Of a stretch of DNA of 64,000 nt, positions 1-10,962 are shown one piece after another. The position numbers and the translations under genes are program-made. The notes under the pieces are model-generated. The model made no database searches and was not told the DNA's origin. It saw nothing but the letters and a program-made list of their open reading frames with translations. The stretch spans positions 201,429,043-201,493,042 of the forward strand of contig NC_134568.1 of assembly GCF_050947875.1 (NCBI RefSeq), given 5' to 3'. The DNA is from Dermacentor variabilis. Taxonomy: Eukaryota > Arthropoda > Arachnida > Ixodida > Ixodidae. Within the stretch, counting starts at the first letter, position 1; each line of letters begins with the position of its first letter.

Positions 1-160
1 GTATGCGCTCGTGTGTTTTGTGGTAACCCAAGTGGCCTGACGTAAGGTCATGGTGTGAGGCCTGCAGAACTGCAGCGCGAAGAGATCGCGGTAGAACGGG
101 AACCCATCGATGGCCTTCCGGGTGAAAAATGTACCGGTAGAGCACGTCGTCTTCAAACTT
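1..160 (-). pseudogene. Integrase zinc-binding N-terminus of gypsy element A (partial)
   Basis: The minus-strand translation reads DDVLYRYIFHPEGHRWVPV, then HHDLTSGHLGYHKTHERI, the histidine half of the HHCC integrase finger. It is not in frame with the RNase H stretch that ends at 212, so a shift lies between. The cysteine half and catalytic core lie beyond the window edge. Confidence 0.7.
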
Positions 161-211
161 AACAGCTTGAGCTGTTTCCGTAGCCTGGCATTGGGTGGAA
201 ATGAAACACCG

Positions 212-1693
212 CTAAGGCGATTGATGATGGCAATAGGAATCGGCGCACTGGTGAGTGGAAAGCACTGAAGGGCGGTTTGATGGAGTCAAGGAAGAAATCG
301 GTGTAATAGACGAAGCGTCCTCCGTGCGGCCAATTTGACAAGGTGATGTGATGTGCTCCGACGACGGTGGTAATGGCCATCGTGAAAGAGCATCGGCATC
401 TTGGTGCTTCCTTTCGGACTTATAAATGACATCGAAATCATATGCTTGTAATCGGAGTATCCAGCGGCCAAGGCGCCCAGACAAGTTTTTGATCGTCGAC
501 AACCAACATAGGGCATGGTGGTCGGTCACAAACGTGAAATGTCGACCGTGGAGATATGGACGAAATTTCTGAATGGACCAGACAACAGCCAAACACTGTT
601 GTTCGGTTATCGAGTACTTCTTTTCCGCGGAAGTGAGAGTGCGGCTTGCATATGCAACAACCTTTTTGCAATATCCGTGGTCGCGCTGCAGCAGTACGTC
701 ACCAATTCCTTGACCGCTGGCGTCAGTATGCAGTAATGTGGGCGCCTTGTCATCAAAATGGCAAAGAACAGGTGGGGATGTTAGTGCGCGCTTGAGTTCT
801 TGGAACGCGGTTTCACACTGATCGTTCCAATCGAAGGAACTGGAACTAGCAAGGAGCTTGTGGAGGGGCGAGGCAATGCTGGCAAAGTTCCGGATAAAAC
901 GTCGAAAGTATGAGGCGAGTCCAATGAAGCTGCGCAGTTCTATTGCACGAAGTGGGCGTGGAAAGTTGAGCACCGCGGAAATTTTATCCGGATCGGGCTG
1001 GATGCCGTCTTTGCTAACGAGATGACCCAGGACTTTAATCGTTGTGCTAGCGAAACGGCACTTCTTCGTGTTTAGTTGAAGTCCGGCATTAGAAAGGCAC
1101 GTGAGCACTTCAGCTAAGCGTTGCAGATGGTCAGTGAAAGTCCAGGAAAACACGACGATGTCGTCGAGGTAACATAGACAAGTTTTCCACTTGAGGCCGC
1201 GAAGAACAGTGTCGATCATTCTTTCAAATGTGGCGGGAGCATTGCATAGACCGAAAGGCATTACATTAAACTCTTAAAGACCATCCGGAGTAGAAAAGGC
1301 GGTCTTTTCTTTGTCCGCTTCGTGCATTGGAATTTGCCAATATCCGGAGCGAAGATCAAGGGTGGAAAAGTATTGCGCACCTTGCAACGAATCAAGGGCG
1401 TCATCGATACGGGACATCGGATATACATCCTTACGGGTGATCTTGTTTAGCGCACGGTAGTCAACACAAAATGGTACCGATCCATCCTTCTGCACTAAAA
1501 CGACGGGTGATGACCAAGAACTGGCGGAGGGACGTATGACGTTTCTTTTCAGCATATCGGCGAAGTTCTCCTCGATGATTTTGCGTTCGGCCAGAGACTC
1601 GGTAGGGACGACGGCGTACAATAGTCTGGCCATCGGTGTCGATACGATGGAAGGCAACGGAAGTCTGTCCGAGTGACGAAGTATCCATATCAA
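212..1693 (-). pseudogene. Reverse transcriptase and RNase H of gypsy element A
   Basis: RT fingers and palm are visible: VLVQKDGSVPFCVDYRALN, then FSTLDLRSGYWQIP (first catalytic Asp). An in-frame TAA at 1274-1276 sits where this family normally has a tyrosine before [13 protein letters not shown]. The catalytic YLDD box follows ([10 protein letters not shown]), then the connection domain and RNase H ([35 protein letters not shown]) ending in DADALSRWP. The same frame runs on both sides of the stop, so one nonsense mutation separates the two parts. RNase H is followed out of frame by the integrase zinc-binding region at 1-160. Confidence 0.9.
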
Positions 1694-3743
1694 AGGAGGC
1701 CTGGTGCTTCGTGAGCAATTTTAGCAACGCTTCATTTTGAGCAGCAGTAAAGTCAGGACTTATCACGGAAGCAAGGGCAGATGAAGCAGATTTGTCCTGT
1801 CGAGGAAGAGTTTGCGAGGCGGCAAGAGGAAGCAGGGAGACTGGTTGGGTATCCACATAACAAGTCACTGCGGAGCCTTGAGGTAGCAGGATTGTCTCAG
1901 TGGTCGCGTTTAAAGCGATGATTAACGCAGAGCTTTCTTTGAACCGCACCAGGCAGGAAGCGAAGACAATCCCACGGGCAAGACAGCGACCGTAAGGAGT
2001 GATGAACACGTCGTCATTGGTGATGTCCGTAGAAGAGAGACTATTGACTTGCTCGTGGCCGGGAGGCAATACAGAATCGGCAGCAGTCAGAAAACGCAGT
2101 CGTGGCTCATCGGCACTCCCGCTGCAATGAACTGTCGCGGTCATATGGACTACACGTTGACGGCAAGAGATTAAAGCGGACGCTGACGAGAGAAAGTCCC
2201 AACCTAAAATTAGTGCATGAGCGCACGGGAATAAAATCGCGAACTTAATGTGATGACGGATACCATCAATGAAGACGCGTGCTGTACATTGGGCTGATGG
2301 TCGAATGATTGCTCCATTATCCCCAATCAGGGATGATCCAATAAAAGGCGTCTTCGCTTTCCGCCCACGAGAGCACAGGTCCGCACGCATAACAGATATA
2401 GTAGCTCCCGTGTCAATCAGAGCTAACAAAGGCACACCCTCCACAGACACCAATAACATGTTCGAAGGACGTTCAGGAGGACTTGGAGCACTTCGCGGCG
2501 ATGTAGTTTTCCCTCCAAAAACTGCACTGGGTAGTTTTCCGGTCGCTGGACATGGAGTTGGGAGACAGGTCGAAGTGGCGAAACAGAACGTCGGAGCGGC
2601 GATGGGGAGCGGCGTCTCGAGGCACGTGTTGTGTGCTGTGTTGGAGAAGTCGGCCGGAGATGGAGATCGGCGAACGGGAGGATTATCGTCATAAGTGCGG
2701 CAAACGCGAGGAGGTGGCTCATCGCGTTCAAAGGCCGCGTAACCACGACGTTCGTCTTGCTGGCGGCGTCGGAAAAACCGGGAGATATGTCCTCGAAAGC
2801 CGCAGTAGTAGCAGATAGGCCTCGACGAACGCCAGGCAGAGTAGTAAGGCGGGTTCGGAGCTCGGGTGACTAAAGGTGCCAGGTGATCCTGAACAGGCGC
2901 AGGTGGTGTGATTGGAGACGGCGCGGCTGGCATTGCAGCAACCTGGACGTAAGAAGCCGGTTGTGGGCAAGGAGAAGTGTTTGTACGCTGGGCGTTCTGC
3001 AGGGAGGCCAATTCCTCCTTCATAATACCGCGCAGGTGAGTAGAAGCAGGTTGGACGTGAGCGCTGCTGCAAGGGGGTGAGCCATGCGCGTGCAATTCCT
3101 CACGAATTATGGCTCGAATGATAGACCGGAGCTCAATACTGTTTGCCAGGGGGTTGTAGGAAAAGTCCGGTTGCAAGCGGATTGATTGCAGGGCGTCGAG
3201 GCGCTGACAGACGGAGACGACGTCCGACACCGTCGAAGGGTTTTGAGCGGCGAGTGCGTTGAAGGCAGTAGATCCGATACCCTTAAGAAGGTGTCGCACG
3301 CGATCAGGTTCTGGCATGGCACTGTCGACACGGCGGCAAAGCACGAGGATGTCCTCAATGTACGAGGTATACGACTCGCCATAATGCAGGACGCGCTCAG
3401 ACAGCCCCTTTTTCGCAACTTCCGAACGAACCGTAGGTGTGCCAAAAATGCGCCGTAGCTGCTCCCTGAAAGACGACCAATCACGGAAGTCTCTCTCATG
3501 ATTCAGGAACCATGTCTTGGCTACTTGAGAGACGTAAAATGGCACGTTGTTTAACCTCGATTTCTCGTTCCAGTTGTTGCATTCGCTGACACGATCGTAG
3601 TTGTCGAGCCAGTCTTCAACGTCCTCACCAGGCAAGCCAGAGAAGATTTCAGGATCGCGACACCGGTCGTTGGCAGGGCTGGGAGTGGGGGTGGCTGGCA
3701 CTTGAACCGAGATGGTGGACGCTGCTGTCTGGTCTTGCGACAT
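1461..3743 (-). pseudogene. Gag and protease of gypsy element A
   Basis: The likely Gag start is the ATG at 3741-3743 (MSQDQTAAS); the frame is open further upstream to 3968 but that part looks like leader. Gag shows the DWLDNYDR and FREQLRRIF capsid segments usual for arthropod gypsy elements. A zinc knuckle follows (CYYCGFRGHISRFF) whose last cysteine is replaced by phenylalanine, so the CX2CX4HX4C motif is broken. The protease has LIDTGATISVM with an intact DTG, followed by the LILGWDFL flap-region motif. The frame then enters the RT N-terminus (RRRPYRVS) and loses it at a frameshift near 1620. Gag would package RNA and protease would mature the polyprotein. The copy is not functional. Confidence 0.85.
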
Positions 3744-4117
3744 GGCGGCCTCTTGGCGTAAGCGGCGTCCTGAACGTAGCTCCAGGAGAGATATTGAAGT
3801 GGATTGAGGTCGAAGGGATCTTAAAGCGCCTCCACCACTTGAAATACCACGGTCGAGACGACGCTTTATTCCAAGAAGGAAAAATGGCGCCAATGCAAAA
3901 CGAACACGAGCCGATGATTTATGATGACTTTGTACAGATGAAGATGAAGTGCGCATAAATGCTTGCAATATATGGTTGGTTAGCTGGGGTTTAATGGCAC
4001 AAAGGCAGCTAAGGCCATGCTGCGCCAGTCACAAGACAAAGGAAACGAAAGGTTAAAGCAGGCAAACCTGCATTACATTATAGTTCGCGTAAATAACCAG
4101 TTGTCTCTAAAAAGTGG
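3744..4117. other. Gag leader / LTR remnant of element A and unclassified repeat
   Basis: 3744-3968 is the untranslated leader of element A with a minus-strand AATAAA and, next to it, a GTGGTGGAGG stretch that could be the primer-binding area. From about 3970 the sequence changes character (TTAGCTGGGGTTTAATGGCA), which looks like a fragment of a dispersed tick repeat. No gene seen. Confidence 0.35.
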
Positions 4118-4131
4118 AATAGGTTAGTAAA

Positions 4132-4215
<84 letters not shown>

Positions 4216-4229
4216 TTTACTAACCTATT
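4118..4229. repeat. 112-bp AT palindrome: 23-bp unique arms around (AT)n
   Basis: The arm at 4118-4140 (aataggttagtaaatatatg plus tat) is exactly reverse-complementary to 4207-4229, and the (AT)n between them is self-complementary. Partial copies of the right arm follow at 4230-4290. Confidence 0.9.
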
Positions 4230-4363
4230 AATCCTACATATTTACTAACCTATTAATATACATATATCTACTAACCTAAGTAAATATATATATATATATC
4301 AGTGGCGTAGCCAGAAATTTCGGTCGGGGAGGGGGGGGGGCTCACGTTGCAGGTGGACCTCCT

Positions 4364-5098
4364 TCTTAAGAGGAAACATTAGGTCGGATGCTCCTATCTA
4401 AATACATGTAGAAGGAGAATTCGTTTTTCTCGGCAACCACTGCACCAAATTTGGCTAGGGTTGTTGCATTTAAAAGAAAAACTTTAATTCTAGTGACTGT
4501 TTGTTTCGAATTTTTGGTTTAGGTCGTCAATATTTTATTTAAAAGTGGCACAAATCGAAAATTTTCAGAAAACGAAACGATTAAGTTTACAACTCTGTAA
4601 ATCAGCAATGAAAATTGATATCACAATTCTGCGAATTGCGCATAATAGTAAATCTACAGCGAACAAGATTGATATGTTACACATGAGTCCCAAAAAATTA
4701 AGTATTATGGAAATACGGCTTTTGCAGAACCCTTGTACATAACATAACCAATGCACGTAAGATAAAAATCGACATATCAAATTTGTCCGCTTTGAATGGT
4801 GTAATGGACGCCGTTTACAGAACCGCGATATCTGTTCTTGATGCAGAGCTATTAATATTTAAACTTCGCGCTTCTATTTCTTTCGAGCCTTCAAATTTTT
4901 CAAAATATTTTAAACAAAGTTCAGGCCCTAAATCGAAATTCCGCTTCAAACAGACACTAGAATTCAACATACTCTCTCAAATGCAACAAATTTCATTAAA
5001 AGCGATTCAGTAGTTATCTCGGAAAACCGTTTCTGCGTTTTACATGTATATGAATAGGCCGCGACGGAGTTGGGCCACAGCTAAAGCTTCCTCTTAAA
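4364..5098. repeat. AT-rich sub-repeat with TTAAGAGGAA inverted ends
   Basis: TTAAGAGGAA near 4364 is matched by TTCCTCTTAA ending at about 5098. Inward, both arms carry an ACATGTA motif and a (TTTTCTCGGCAACC / GGAAAACCG) segment in opposite orientation, so the unit is a long imperfect foldback. It is about 70% A+T and has no convincing coding frame. 5099-5760 is similar A+T-rich DNA with no recognisable gene. Confidence 0.45.
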
Positions 5099-5762
5099 CA
5101 ATTTGCCTAGGGATCAAATACACGAATAATAACTGCATTGCCATTGCCAAAGATGCTGCAAACGAATTGTTGAATGCTACGCACTGTTAATACAAGTAAA
5201 TATGTATTTTTTCATAAAAGAATATACTCGTATGGGCCAAAAATTGTGCCCAAAATAACTGACGTCAATGCTTCCATGTATTTTGTCTATTTAATAACTA
5301 AAGAAAATATCACACGAACTTTAGAACTACATCAGTTCGAAGCCAGCAAAGCAGTGCATGCTGCTGATAAGGAAAAATGTAAAGGCCATGAAATGAACAA
5401 GTTGAGGACGAATATGTTAATGAGACTTTGTCTGCGAGACAGGAATTGTCATTCAAGATCCTTGTTTACATTCTTGTACATATGCAACGGCCAGAGAAAA
5501 ATCTCAATGACGCTGCCATTTGTTCCAATGTATTACGCAGCAGCAGATGTCACCGGTCGTGTATCGTGAGTAATTGCACCGAAATTATAGTCGCAACAGA
5601 GACTACGTATAAAAAGCAGGAGTTATGCAGAATATACGAGGGCGAGTCTAATGAGAGTGAGCCAACGCGAATATATAACAAACGGGGTACTTTAATTAAA
5701 AGTAGACACCATGAGCATTTAGACATTTGTCCCATTGACTAAAGAGTCGCGCAATTCCTGTC

Positions 5763-6060
5763 TCATAAAGCTCCTTCGGTTGCTGCTTCAAAACGTCTGC
5801 AACTGACTTTCACGTCATCGTCCGAGACGAATCTGGTTCCCTTGAGCTGTTTTTTCGGTTGCCCCAAAATGTGGAAGTCGCAAGGCGACAGGTCTGAGCT
5901 GTATGGCGGATGTTGCAGCGGTTCCAGCTTGAACTTTGCCAGTTTTGTATTAACCACATCAGCGACGTGGGAACAGGCATTGCCGTGTTACAAGATGACC
6001 CCATTCGTCAATTTTCCGCGTAGTTTGTTCTTGATTGCGACACGCAGCCAATCCGGCGTG
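5763..6060 (-). pseudogene. mariner-type transposase, C-terminal fragment
   Basis: The minus strand reads NGVIL, a stop, HGNACSHVADVVN and, after an unbroken stretch, HPPYSSDLSPCDFH. These are the second and third catalytic-acid regions of Tc1/mariner transposases (normally HDNA and SPDLAPxD). The first has HGNA where an Asp is expected. The N-terminal DNA-binding part is missing: the sequence runs into a CA microsatellite at 6065. A dead fragment of about 95 residues. Confidence 0.75.
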
Positions 6061-6062
6061 TC

Positions 6063-6064
<2 letters not shown>

Positions 6065-6105
<41 letters not shown>

Positions 6106-6112
6106 GCGCGCG
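6065..6112. repeat. (CA)n(CG)n microsatellite
   Basis: Dinucleotide run directly bordering the truncated mariner fragment. Confidence 0.95.
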
Positions 6113-6219
6113 AAAAAGTCACGGTATATAATGCGTCAAACAAGGCAAATAAACATGTTGCGCAATTAAAGATTCACAGAATCTTGGATCCTGCCCCCGT
6201 TCCATCCACACCCCCGGTG

Positions 6220-6465
6220 TATCGCGCGTGACGGAAGGCGGCGCGCTTGCTCCTCACTTTTCTCCCTTGCGCACACAAGACTGAGCCACTATCGTCGGCT
6301 CACCCATTCCCCCCACCCCCCATACGCTTCCACTCGCACATACAGCATGCGGCATGGGGTGGCGATGTTATCGCACTTGGACTTTATGCGGGACATGAGG
6401 GCGACGGCGACGGCAGGAATGCGCCTAGAGTGTCCATGTAATTGCTATCGCAATAATATAATAAG
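6220..6465. repeat. GC-rich dispersed repeat, copy 1
   Basis: Shares blocks with 61140-61360: GACGGAAG(G/A)CGGCGCGCTT, the CACTCGCACATACAGCAT block, GGAGTGTCC-like text and an end reading TGCTATCGCAATAA. No coding potential; probably a non-autonomous element. 6466-7786 contains no recognisable gene, only low-complexity and A-run DNA. Confidence 0.6.
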
Positions 6466-7784
6466 AGTATCCGGCAGATGAAGTGTTCCATGGCCCATTA
6501 CTTTCCGCAAAAGAAGTAACAAAATAGCACTTTCACCGTGCGACAATTCGCTGCACCGCCACAACGCTTCTTTTTTTCTTTTGTGGGGCGGGGGCACCGT
6601 AATGAAAAAAAAAAACGCAAAGTATGTTGGTCACAATAGAATGCCTACTTTGGGCAACTGATATGGCTATTAAAGGAATATCGAAGAAAACACGAGACGC
6701 TTGGTCCACCAAGAACCATGCGCATATTGCTCGGTATCCTACACGGGCGAGACAAGACTTTCTGGAGAGGTTGCGCTCAAGCCAACGCGCTGCAATCCGT
6801 CGAGTCCCCACAGTGATGGCGGCTAGCGACCATTGTTTCTTTTTCTCGTCTGCTAGCTAGAAAGCGTCCAAAGCTCTGCCAGACGAAAATGCACTCGGCC
6901 AGAGAAAACCGAACGCGCACCGAAGTGCGCCGCGCGCTGGTCGGAGCGAGACGAGAAAAACGCATGCGCTCTGGCTGGCTCTGGCAGCGCGTGGGACGGG
7001 GAGCGAGAACAAAAAAAATTGAAGAGGCTCAATGTGGCCTCGCGATTAAAAGTCAAAGTAGATAAAAATAAATAAGAACGTAGTTCTTGGCTGGCTTTAG
7101 TGTCTACATTGGATGCTTTGGCGCAGGTGAAAAAAAAAATGATATTTTTTTTTATGTGACATGACGGCACGAATGAACCACCACAACGCTTCGTCTCATC
7201 GGGCCTCGCTGCGGGCTTTGTCAATTTGTCTGATAGCGTGTTCATTTGGCTTGTCTCATTGTATGGCCCGATGTGCGACTTTGGAAAAGTCAATGCACCT
7301 TTGGCGTCAAATATTTATGGGAGCATTAAACTTACAAAGTTCCGCAACTGAAAATCTAAAGCACACGTTTGGAAATGTCAATGCACCTTGCACATCAAAA
7401 GTTTATGATAACTTTATACCCATAAAGTTTCGGAATTGATATCCACGCGCTCTGTAAATTCCATGATAGAGTGTAGATTCCGCGGCCTCCGCGAAATGTC
7501 GCGGCGAGCCCGTTCGCCATGAAAACATCCTTGAAACTTTGTGCTCGGATGGGGCTGCTTGCGTTATGTGACTCCCGGTGCATGGGCGTTGCCGCGAAAT
7601 TCAGTCCGAGTTTGCAATTTTCGCGGTAAAATGGCTTTTCTAGCGTGAAAAAGACGCTCTAGACAAAATCCAGAGTGATTTCCGGCGCCGGGGGTTGCTT
7701 TTGTCGGCGGTGCATGGACAGCACGAAAAAATTCCGGGGGGGGGCTGAAGCCCCATGAGCCCCGCCCCCCCCCTGGCTACGCCC

Positions 7785-7787
<3 letters not shown>

Positions 7788-7870
<83 letters not shown>
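7788..7870. repeat. (AT)n microsatellite
   Basis: Uninterrupted AT run immediately outside the right inverted terminus of the 4300-7787 composite. Confidence 0.98.
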
Positions 7871-7872
<2 letters not shown>

Positions 7873-7899
7873 AAAGGCTAGTGACGTCACTCCTCCCAT

Positions 7900-8105
7900 C
7901 GCAAGCACCAGTAATCTTTACCGGGAAACGTATACGGGGAGCGCTACGTGATTCGCATTGTTAGCAGGAGCGCCTTATCATCAATTACGTAGTTTCGATG
8001 CTTGTTTTGTGCTTGTTATTTATTGAAACGAATGTTGCGCTTTATGTTGTATGCGTGATGCCAAAGAATGTATGCATTTCTCGCTTCAATCGCTGCAGCA
8101 TTTTT
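7900..8105. repeat. Dispersed repeat R1, copy 1
   Basis: Closely matches 22822-23035: both contain CAGTAATCTTTACCGGGAA, GCGCTACGTG, CCTTATCATCAATTA, ATTGAAACG and CCAAAGAATGTA in the same order and spacing. Function unknown; no open frame of note. Confidence 0.8.
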
Positions 8106-8631
8106 TTTCTGCAACCTTCGCTGCAAAAAAAAAAAGAGCGAGAGAGAGAAGAAAGAAAAAGTAAATAAACTACTGTACTATTCTCGATCTCAGGCTGTTT
8201 ATGTGTAATAGCCGCGCAGTTGTTTTTTGTGCCTGTGCTAGCCAACCCATAGCTAAGCAGCCGCCGTCGTTCGTACGGAGTTTAATGAACGGAAGTGGTG
8301 CATCAGTGATGGCACGGTGGGACGAGGAGACCAAGGCGCTCTTATGTGGGGCGCCTTGATAGTATTGGGGGCGAGCTCCACCACTGGAAAAGCTGGCGCC
8401 ACCATCGGCATGACGTGTCATGAGGGATCACGTGCACACAGCGGTCGCGTCGGCTCATCGGCTGCTTCCATGGCTGCTTCGGAAGCGCCGAAGCGAACTG
8501 AAAACGAAAGTTTAAAGTCCCACCTGCGCTGCGGTTCCGATTAAGTGGTGAGGTTTTCCCGCCTTGGGTATCTGCTTGACAACATTTGAAAACACTATAA
8601 TACGTAGTCGCTGCTTTCGGAGGCGTGCAGC

Positions 8632-8835
8632 ATGGCAGGCTACTGCTCGGTGCCGCCGTGCCGGACGTACGCAACGGAGCCTGGTGTCAACCTTATTCAC
8701 ACGTAGCCGCAGGACAAGGAGCTGCGTCAAGCTTGGCTCGCAAAACTTAGAACCGGCAAACAGCCATCGGCTACAACTCGGGTACGCAGCAAGCACAGAC
8801 GCGAGGAAGATTTCTGCTACGCTCTCTTGTCCTGG
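8632..8835 (+). pseudogene. THAP-type zinc-finger domain relic
   Basis: Starting at ATG 8632 the frame reads MAGYCSVPPCRTYAT, then after an in-frame TAG at 8704-8706 continues PQDKELRQAWLAKLRTGKQ and SKHRREEDF. The spacing of C5 and C10, the conserved Trp, the Pro of KQPSA and the final SKH fit a THAP C2CH finger (sequence-specific DNA binding, common in P-element transposases and host regulators). Two defects are seen: the internal stop, and arginine where the third zinc cysteine should stand (VRSKH). The frame stays readable past the domain to about 8860, so this may be a mutated first exon or a transposon-borne domain. THAP identity is by motif only. Confidence 0.65.
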
Positions 8836-9477
8836 CTCATGATCTATATTAATATTGCGGTTGCAATGAACTCCTTAATTCCCGCTAAAATGTATTATAA
8901 ATTTTCTTTTTTAACTGTAACACACACTTATTTTGAAAACCATGCTTAAAATAACAAATTTAGGTCGTGCCTACTGATTCAGTCATTGCCAGTGTCATAA
9001 ATTCCAAAGGACACTTTTCTGTCTCGTGTAGCAGTGCGCCGCCAAAGTGACACTCAATGCGCTGAAGTAATGATAATGCGCTGAGGTGGGCGTAATGTTG
9101 TTTTAAGGTCTGCTTGTAAAAAAGCGCCTCGTCCACCATGACAACCATCCCATGCCAACGAGCCTGAAAATACAGTGCCGAAACGAAAACGCAGTAAATC
9201 GAGGCAATGTTCTTTTTAAATGCGTAAGCATTTCTATGCCTACCCAACGAAGAAGCCCGTCCGACCTTTAAGTTGCGATCGATTTCAAGGTAGGGCCTGC
9301 AGCAGCGAGCGAATTTACCTTGGCGCTGCCTCGCACTTAAATGCGAACTAAGCGGCGAGAACACAGCGCACACGAAGCTATCAGCACTCGGCGCACTCTG
9401 TCCCCATCGCAAATCGCTCTCAAGATATAGGCCCGCGCGGCCGCGCCATACGCCGCCGCCGCTGGGGTAGGGTTGAT
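8836..9477. other. Intergenic, with a GC-rich repeat fragment at 9318-9465
   Basis: No gene recognised. 9318-9465 (CTCGCA, GCGAACTAAGC, GTCCCCATCGCAAATCG, CAAGATATAG) is a diverged copy of the unit seen twice in tandem at 60949-61107. Confidence 0.5.
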
Positions 9478-10925
9478 CACGGTTGATAATGGTTCGCTTC
9501 TAGAGGCCACCACGAGCACAATGCGCACCACAACCGAGACACCAGACATAGACCCGCATTTACTTCATCTTTGGAACGCCCGCAGAGGGTTGACACGACG
9601 ATGGAAACGACAACGCCTCAACCGCAAACTTAGGAAACGTATAGATCAAATTACACGAGAATCTCAGGAGTATGCAGAGATCCTTACGAGGAATAACTGG
9701 CGTGGATTTTGCGATCGCCTCTCAGGCACATTTAGCACAGCAAAAACGTGGTCGATTCTTCGCTCACTCACAGATCCCACCACAACAAAGGGAAGAACAT
9801 TTCAACAGCTGCACATCCTAATGCACGAGTACAGGGACGATGTCTCGACACTCCTCAGAGAGCTAGAGAAGCATTTCATACCCATAGGCCCGCCGCCGCA
9901 GTACCCTGACTATCCTTATGTAGGCGAGGCGAACGAATTGCTAGATGCGGACATCACATCTGACGAGGTGCGGGTGGTCGTACAAGACCTACGCCGCAAC
10001 ACGGCACCGGGAGCCGACCACATCCGATTCGCCACCCTTCGTAACCTCAGTGACGCGGATATTAACCACCTCACCCATATCTTCAATGATTGCTGGCGCA
10101 AGGGCATGCTTCCCCAAGCATGGCGACACGCCGACATCACACTGATCCCAAACCGGGTAAGCCTGTTAAGGTTGAAAACTTACGACCCATCTCCCTAACA
10201 TCCTGCATTGGTAAGCTCATGGAGCATGTACTCTTGCGGCGTCTGCAGCCCTTCCTCGAAGAAAAATCATTCTTTTCTAACTCTCAATTCGGATATCGGG
10301 CTCATCTGTCTGCCAAAGATGTGCTTTTACAATTGCGGGTCGAAGTCATAGGACCTCCGTCGTCCGCCCAAACGAGAGCACTCATCGCCTTAGACCTAAA
10401 AGGGGCATTCGATAATATTGAACATGACCTCATCCTTCGCAATGTTGCACATTCACACTGTGGAATTCGTATGTACAACTATATCCGCGCATTTCTTCGA
10501 GATCGCACAGCCACCGTAGGAATGGGACCGCATCGATCCGGTAAGATTCGCCTTGTAGGACGTGGGACACCCCAGGGCTCAGTTCTTTCCTCTACTCTAT
10601 TCAATATCGCGCTCGCAGGGCTCCCCCGGCTACTCGACCTGATGTCGCCCACGCTATTTATGCGGACGACATTACTATCTGGTCGACACGGGGTTCCGAC
10701 GGAGCCATCCAGGACCGACTGCAGCAAGCAGTCGATACAGTTTCCGAGTACGCGAGAAAATGCGGCTTAAGATGTGCTCCGGAAAAGTCGGAGCTCATAA
10801 TCATTCGCCCCCGGAGCCGTTCCTCTACTCCCCCTATCACTGTGCACGTGGATGGCACACCGATACCAGAGGTTAATCGTGCTCGTATCCTCGGCCTACA
10901 CGTCCAAGCGGATGGCAGGTCAAAC
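9478..10925 (+). pseudogene. Reverse transcriptase, 5' part, of I-group LINE B
   Basis: The RT N-terminal region is recognisable (WNARRGLTRRWKRQRLN, NNWRGFCDRL, DLRRNTAPGADHI). The frame shifts near 10145 and continues with KVENLRPISLTSCIGKLMEH, FGYRAHLSAKD, ALIALDLKGAFDNIEHD (catalytic Asp) and GRGTPQGSVLSSTLFNIAL. A second shift near 10650 moves into the frame carrying IYADDITIWST, the catalytic YADD. The sequence stops matching at VQADGRSNY, near 10925, where LINE C begins. Confidence 0.85.
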
Positions 10926-10962
10926 TACCAAAGTTATTTCAAAATGTGTAGACAAAAAACCT

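Larger units (their letters stand above)
1..3968 (-). mobile_element. Ty3/gypsy LTR retrotransposon A, decayed, continues past left edge
   Basis: On the minus strand the order Gag, aspartic protease, reverse transcriptase, RNase H and the start of integrase can be followed from about 3743 down to position 1. This is the ordinary Ty3/gypsy order. The coding frame is broken by a frameshift near 1620, an in-frame stop at 1274-1276 and a further shift near 200. Integrase is cut by the window edge, so the 3' LTR lies outside. The gag leader contains an AATAAA on the minus strand near 3865, probably the remains of the 5' LTR R/U5 (inferred). A dead copy. Confidence 0.9.
4300..7787. mobile_element. 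3.49-kb composite bounded by CAG(T/G)GGCGTAGCCAG inverted repeats
   Basis: The left end reads CAGTGGCGTAGCCAG and the right end is the complement of CAGGGGCGTAGCCAG, both followed inward by G/C runs. Both ends abut atatatat, which would fit an 8-bp target duplication as made by hAT-type transposons, but the flanks are (AT)n so this is not proof. No hAT transposase is visible inside. The interior holds a sub-repeat (4364-5098), a mariner relic (5763-6060), a CA tract and a GC-rich repeat (6220-6465). It is best seen as a non-autonomous element that has collected insertions, or two diverged ends enclosing unrelated DNA. Confidence 0.55.

Noticed and set aside
8960..9412. 150-codon minus frame
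   Set aside because: No motif, no splice sites, and part lies in a dispersed GC-rich repeat.
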